9,573 nucleotides of DNA. It comes from JBGPJM01 sp041485385. GTDB lineage: Bacteria; Planctomycetota; Phycisphaerae; Phycisphaerales; UBA1924. Of the stretch, positions 6,519-9,573 are shown one piece after another (positions within the stretch are counted from its first letter, which is position 1; every line of letters begins with the position of its first letter). Made by a program: the position numbers and the translations under genes. The stretch is taken from assembly GCA_041485385.1 (NCBI GenBank), contig JBGPJM010000194.1, positions 1 to 9,573 of the forward strand, given 5' to 3'. The notes under the pieces were generated by a model. That model ran no database searches. It was not told the origin of the DNA and saw nothing but the letters and a program-made list of their open reading frames with translations.

Positions 6519-7179
6519 TCACCTCATCGGGTCCCACACCGTCGGCGAAACCGGCTTGCCCGTGCGTTGTTCCTCTTCCTGGAGGATCACCTGGTCCTCG
6601 GTGATCCCCGCCTCCGCCGCCGCGACCGCCCAGGAGTTGCTGAAGAGGGGGAAGATCGACGTCTCGTCGAGCTTCCACGCCTCGCCCTCCTTCACGAAGA
6701 CGACGAAGTACCCGACCATCTCGCCCTGGAAGGTGACCTGCGCCGAGGCGCGGTCGCAGGAATCGCTGACGGTAATCTTCCCCAGCTCGAGCGCATCGAT
6801 GCCGTCGTTCTCGTACCAGCCTTGCGTGTAGGCGAAGACGATGTACCCCTTGCCGTCCAGGTTCTTCAGCTGGCTGCGCGTGGCGCGGTTGCGCATCATC
6901 ACGATCTCGGAGCGGTCGGCCGCGCACAGCTTGGCGATGTCGGCCTTCTTCCCGTCCAGGCCGACCTTCACCAGGTTCCGGAAATACTCGAGGGTGTTGG
7001 CGGTCACCAGCGAGGCCGCGTGCACGCCGTTCTTGGCCTGTCTTGCCGCGCCGTACTGAGAGAAGACGTCGCGGATCGCCTCCTTGTCGGCTTGGTGCTT
7101 GTCGCACCCGGGGGGCGAGCACAAGCACCGCGAGGAGAGCCAGGAGCGGGGGCCGGAGCGTTGCAGAAAGGATGTTCAT
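6519..7179 (-). CDS. Probable lipoprotein, NTF2/SnoaL-like, with a single-base frame break
   Basis: ATG at 7179 opens a convincing signal sequence, MNILSATLRPPLLALLAVLV, but that frame then turns into Arg-rich shadow sequence. The body lies in the next frame, uninterrupted to 6519: DKHQADKEAIRDVFSQYGAA..., ending VSPTVWDPMR. Removing one base from the six-base run at 7110-7115 joins them as ...LVLAPGC-DKHQ..., giving a 219-residue protein with a lipobox-like LAPGC and Cys25 for lipidation. The mature part (an N-terminal helix with KEAIRDVFSQY, LVTANTLEYF, GKGYIVFAYTQGWYE, VTFQGEMVGYFVVFVKEGEAWKL) suggests a cone-shaped NTF2/SnoaL-like fold; this is tentative. If the break is real, only a leaderless product from TTG 7124 or later could be made. 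A sequencing error in the homopolymer is at least as likely. Function is unknown. Confidence 0.75.
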
Positions 7180-7366
7180 GGGCGTAATCTAGCAAGCGGC
7201 GACGATCGTTCGCAAGAGGGTTGGTGAGATTTGCGCCCTCGATCCGGCCCCCTCCAAGCCAAGGCGTGGTCCTCGGAGGGGTAGCGGGGTTAACACCGGA
7301 GGTTCGGGCGGCGTCGTTCATGTACCGCCGCGAGACGGGGGGCCCCGGCGAACAAAGGAGATCACG
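7180..7366. other. Divergent intergenic region
   Basis: This 187-base gap separates the leftward lipoprotein gene and the rightward sigma-factor cluster, so it should hold both promoters. I see no convincing -35/-10 pair and no GGAAC-type ECF box. An inverted repeat CCCCTCC (7249-7255) with GGAGGGG (7275-7281) encloses 19 bases and could be an operator or leader hairpin. Confidence 0.4.
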
Positions 7367-8134
7367 ATGCGGAACTTCCTTCGAATCGGAGCGGCGGCGG
7401 TCGTGCTGAGCGGGATGGTCGCGGCCGTTGGGGCGAGCTGGGCGTTCCCCAACCAGGGCCCGCCGCTGGTCTGCCATCCGATCGACATCGGCGACGCCAA
7501 GTCGATTCCGCGCGACGACGGCAAGGCCCGCGACTACACGCCAAGGAAGGCCATCGACGACACGCTGGCGATCCTGAAGACCGAGAAGTCGCTGCTTGTG
7601 CGGATGGAGACGCTCAGGCGGGCGACGATGTACGTGCACGAGGACCTCGCCGCCGCAACCGAGCTGCTGGCCAAGCTCGCGTGGATGACCCTGGACGCCG
7701 AGGCACAGCCGGAGAGCGAGCGCAAGGGCACCGGGGCGGCCACGGCGTGGTTCGACGCCGGGTACCTCGCCGCCTGCTACGGCCAGCTCGGCGTTGACGT
7801 CGGCTGGAAGCCCGGAGTGGAGAGCGGCATCCAGGGGTACGCGTGGATCAGGAAGGCCGCGGCGCTCAACCCCGACAGCCCGGAGATCCAGTTCGTCGGC
7901 GCGCTGGCGACGATGCCCGGCATGCACCCTTCCGCCGAGAAGCTGTACCGTGAGCACGTGCTCCGCGCGGCGGAGCTGGCGCCCAAGGGGTCGCTGGTGG
8001 AGAAGAATCTGTCGAGCCATCTGGCGATCTGGGGGGACTCGCTGGAGAAGATCCGCGCCGAGGCCGCCAAGGACGGTCGGCAGATCGCGGAGAAGGGCAA
8101 GCCGACGGATGGCAAGAAGCCCGGAGGCAAGTGA
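7367..8134 (+). CDS. Secreted hypothetical protein with TPR-like helices, upstream of the sigma factor
   Basis: A 255-residue exported protein. Its signal peptide (MRNFLRIGAAAVVLSGMVAA, cut near GASWA-F27) is followed by a conserved-looking PLVCHPIDIGDAKSIP segment and then mostly helices. Two stretches resemble tetratricopeptide helices: YAWIRKAAALNPDSPEIQFV (about 158-177) and AEKLYREHVLRAAELAPKGS (about 190-209). The C-terminus is Lys/Gly-rich. The ATG is well placed, with AAGGAG 6 bases upstream. The sigma-factor gene starts 4 bases after the stop, so the two are surely co-transcribed, and the protein is likely an envelope component tied to that regulon, as sensor or target. I do not recognise a named family; periplasmic location is inferred from the signal peptide. 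Confidence 0.9.
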   Translation: MRNFLRIGAAAVVLSGMVAAVGASWAFPNQGPPLVCHPIDIGDAKSIPRDDGKARDYTPRKAIDDTLAILKTEKSLLVRMETLRRATMYVHEDLAAATELLAKLAWMTLDAEAQPESERKGTGAATAWFDAGYLAACYGQLGVDVGWKPGVESGIQGYAWIRKAAALNPDSPEIQFVGALATMPGMHPSAEKLYREHVLRAAELAPKGSLVEKNLSSHLAIWGDSLEKIRAEAAKDGRQIAEKGKPTDGKKPGGK

Positions 8135-8137
8135 CCC

Positions 8138-8172
8138 GATGTCGGATGTCGGATGTGGGATATCAGATGTGC
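8138..8172 (+). repeat. Degenerate 7-base tandem repeat covering the sigma-factor start codon
   Basis: Five consecutive heptamers read GATGTCG, GATGTCG, GATGTGG, GATATCA, GATGTGC. The sigma gene's ATG is in the first unit. Because seven is not a multiple of three, the translated product repeats only every 21 bases, giving SDV...SDV at the N-terminus. Similar GAT-rich heptamer arrays occur, from memory, in planctomycete and other environmental genomes, usually between genes. Confidence 0.6.
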
Positions 8173-8774
8173 GGCCGGCGAGCGCGCACGCAGGCCCGGG
8201 GGCGACGGAGCCAACCGACGCCGACCTTGTCGTCGCCGCCCGGCAGGGGGACCGGGCGGCGTTCTCGTCCATATACGCGCGGCACGCGCGGGTGGTGCAC
8301 GGCGTGCTGCTGGCGCGGGTGGGGCGGGCCGATGCGGATGATCTTGTGCAGGAGGTGTTCATCAAGGCCTGGCGGAGCATGGGGAGCATCCGTGACGGGG
8401 CGTCGCTGGGGGCGTGGCTGTGCAAGGTGGCCCGGCGGAGCGCCAGCGACCTGCGCCGGTCGTCGCTGCGGGGAAGGTTGATGCTGCGGCGAATCGCCGA
8501 GCGGGAACCCTCGACGGACGGCGGGGCGGGCGAGGCCGGAGAGGAGAGCGGGCGAGCGTCGCCCGACAGCGCGAAGGCCCAGGCGATCCTGGACGCGATA
8601 CGGAATCTGCCCGAGGCGTACCGCGAGACGCTGATCCTTCGGCTGGTGGAGGGGATGACGGGGCCGGAGATCGCGCGGGCGACGGGGCTGACGGAGGGGT
8701 CGGTGCGGGTGAACCTGTGCAGGGGGATGAAGCAACTACGGGAGCAACTGACGATGATGGAGGGCCGGCCATGA
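8139..8774 (+). CDS. ECF-type RNA polymerase sigma factor
   Basis: A 211-residue sigma70-family factor of the extracytoplasmic-function class, directing polymerase to a small regulon. Region 2 spans about 28-108: DADLVVAARQGDRAAFSSIY, then ADDLVQEVFIKAWRSM (region 2.2) and LGAWLCKVARRSASDLRR (2.3/2.4). A Gly/Glu/Ser-rich linker at about 112-147 separates region 4 (about 148-205): LDAIRNLPEAYRETLILRLV, EGMTGPEIARATGLTEGSVR and VNLCRGMKQLREQL, a clear helix-turn-helix. The ATG at 8139 is preceded by GGAGG at a long 11-base spacing. In-frame GTG at 8169 is an alternative that would remove most of the repeat-encoded N-terminus (MSDVGCGISD). The gene follows the secreted protein by 4 bases and overlaps the FecR-type gene by ATGA, so translation is probably coupled and activity is probably controlled by that membrane partner. 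Confidence 0.95.
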   Translation: MSDVGCGISDVRPASAHAGPGATEPTDADLVVAARQGDRAAFSSIYARHARVVHGVLLARVGRADADDLVQEVFIKAWRSMGSIRDGASLGAWLCKVARRSASDLRRSSLRGRLMLRRIAEREPSTDGGAGEAGEESGRASPDSAKAQAILDAIRNLPEAYRETLILRLVEGMTGPEIARATGLTEGSVRVNLCRGMKQLREQLTMMEGRP

Positions 8775-9573
8775 CCACCGAGCCAACCGGACGCGGGCAG
8801 GATGGGCCGGACGGAGTGCCGACGCCGACGGACCCGGCGGAGGCGTACCTGTGGGACAAGAGCGGGGCGCCGGACCCGCTGGTTGCGCGGCTGGAGAAGG
8901 ATCTGGCGGTGCTGCGGCACGCGGGGGAGCCGTCGGAGCTCGGTGACGAGTCGCCGGTCGTGGCTCGGATCGGATTCGGCGGGTTCAGGCGGTTGGTGGC
9001 GGTCGCGGCGATGCTGGTGATGGTCTCGGGCGCGGCGTGGGCCGGCTGGAGGTACACGCGGCCGTCGTGGAGGGTCGAGGCGCTGGCGGGGGCGCCGGAG
9101 GTCGCCGGAACCAAGACGACGTCGACGGCGCATCTGCGGGCCGATCGCTGGCTCGTGACCGACACCGGCTCGAGCGCGAGGCTGGTAGTCGGGACAATCG
9201 GCGACGTGACCGTCGATCCCGGGTCGCGGGTCCGCCTGCTGAAAGCCACGGCGAGCGAGCAGCGGATGGAGCTGGCGCTGGGGACGATCCACGCCGTCAT
9301 CAAGCCCGGGGTCGCGGCCAGGACGTTTCTGGTGAACACGCCGGCGGGGCTGGCGACGGATCTGGGGTGCCGGTACACGCTGACGGTCGATCCCGCCGGC
9401 AACGTATGGCTCCACGTGACCGAAGGGATCGTCGAGCTCTCGGCCGCGGGGCTGGAGGCGACGGTCCCGGCGAAGGCGACGTGCCGCTTGCTCGATGGCT
9501 CTGCCCCCGGCGCGCCATGCTTTGATGATGCGCCCGATGCGCTCAAGCTGGCGCTGGAGGACCTCGCGAAGCG
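8771..9573 (+). CDS. FecR-domain membrane protein, probable regulator of the sigma factor (3' end beyond the window)
   Basis: 267 codons are visible without a stop. An N-terminal cytoplasmic part (1-72) contains YLWDKSGAPDPLVARLEKDL at 26-45. This motif, as I recall it, is frequent in acidobacterial and planctomycete FecR-like proteins next to ECF sigma genes, and is the likely sigma-binding segment. One transmembrane helix follows (about 73-94, LVAVAAMLVMVSGAAWAGW). The periplasmic part has FecR-type repeats at about 128-225: WLVTDTGSSARLVVGTIGDV, DPGSRVRLL, MELALGTIHAVIKPG, FLVNTPAGLATDLGCRYTL and WLHVTEGIVEL. The ATG overlaps the sigma stop, which fits balanced production of sigma and anti-sigma. 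The signal sensed is unknown. Two further Cys (238, 250) lie in the visible C-terminal part. Confidence 0.9.
   Translation, partial: MTTEPTGRGQDGPDGVPTPTDPAEAYLWDKSGAPDPLVARLEKDLAVLRHAGEPSELGDESPVVARIGFGGFRRLVAVAAMLVMVSGAAWAGWRYTRPSWRVEALAGAPEVAGTKTTSTAHLRADRWLVTDTGSSARLVVGTIGDVTVDPGSRVRLLKATASEQRMELALGTIHAVIKPGVAARTFLVNTPAGLATDLGCRYTLTVDPAGNVWLHVTEGIVELSAAGLEATVPAKATCRLLDGSAPGAPCFDDAPDALKLALEDLAK

Noticed and set aside
6304..7179. The 291-codon continuous reading from the lipoprotein signal peptide
   Set aside because: After about residue 22 it becomes Arg/Gly-rich and runs through the promoter and the start of the next gene, while the neighbouring frame holds the real body.
8138..8172. Heptamer repeats as a CRISPR array or iteron origin
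   Set aside because: The units are 7 bases long and contiguous, without spacers, inside a coding start. There are no cas or rep genes, and the unit count is too low for an origin.
7004..9415. An 803-codon minus-strand open frame opposite the sigma-factor cluster
   Set aside because: Its composition is Arg/Pro/Ala/Ser-rich with no motifs, and it covers three well-supported plus-strand genes.

Overview
The window is about two-thirds GC or more, with G- or C-ending codons throughout. It looks like a stretch of a planctomycete chromosome, most likely of the class Phycisphaerae. That placement is inference from gene style: a PEP-CTERM-like tail of the form VPAPGAAAL...RRRR, a membrane protein ending in a CPxCGY...RCPECG zinc ribbon, tandem DUF4870 proteins, and an ECF sigma factor followed by a FecR-type membrane protein with a YLWDKSG N-terminal motif. 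No mobile element, tRNA, rRNA or CRISPR array was seen. Coding density is high; the largest gaps are about 190-200 bases.

Minus strand, positions 7179 down to 1, in transcription order: (i) a probable lipoprotein whose signal peptide and body lie in different frames, separated by a run of six G at 7110-7115; (ii) a possible weak terminator, then a good sigma70-like promoter; (iii) a secreted beta-propeller-like protein with a PEP-CTERM-like tail; (iv) a 377-residue protein that appears to join an archaeal-type adenylate-kinase-like domain, with a degenerate P-loop, to a nucleoside 2-deoxyribosyltransferase-like domain; (v) a small two-helix membrane protein with a zinc ribbon; (vi) two DUF4870 membrane proteins that are a tandem duplication including their leaders; (vii) the DNA translocase FtsK, which runs off the left edge.

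Plus strand, positions 7367 to the right edge: a tightly packed cluster of a secreted helical-repeat protein, an ECF sigma factor starting 4 bases after it, and a FecR-domain membrane protein overlapping the sigma gene by ATGA and running off the right edge. This looks like a sigma factor with its membrane regulator and a co-transcribed envelope protein. The sigma start codon lies inside a degenerate 7-base tandem repeat.

The most interesting items are the kinase-like/deoxyribosyltransferase-like fusion, the single-base frame break in the lipoprotein gene, and the heptamer repeat that supplies the sigma factor's N-terminus. The rest is ordinary chromosome content, and I see no clear multi-gene defence or mobile system. 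Family assignments come from motif reading and memory of family consensus, not from a search.
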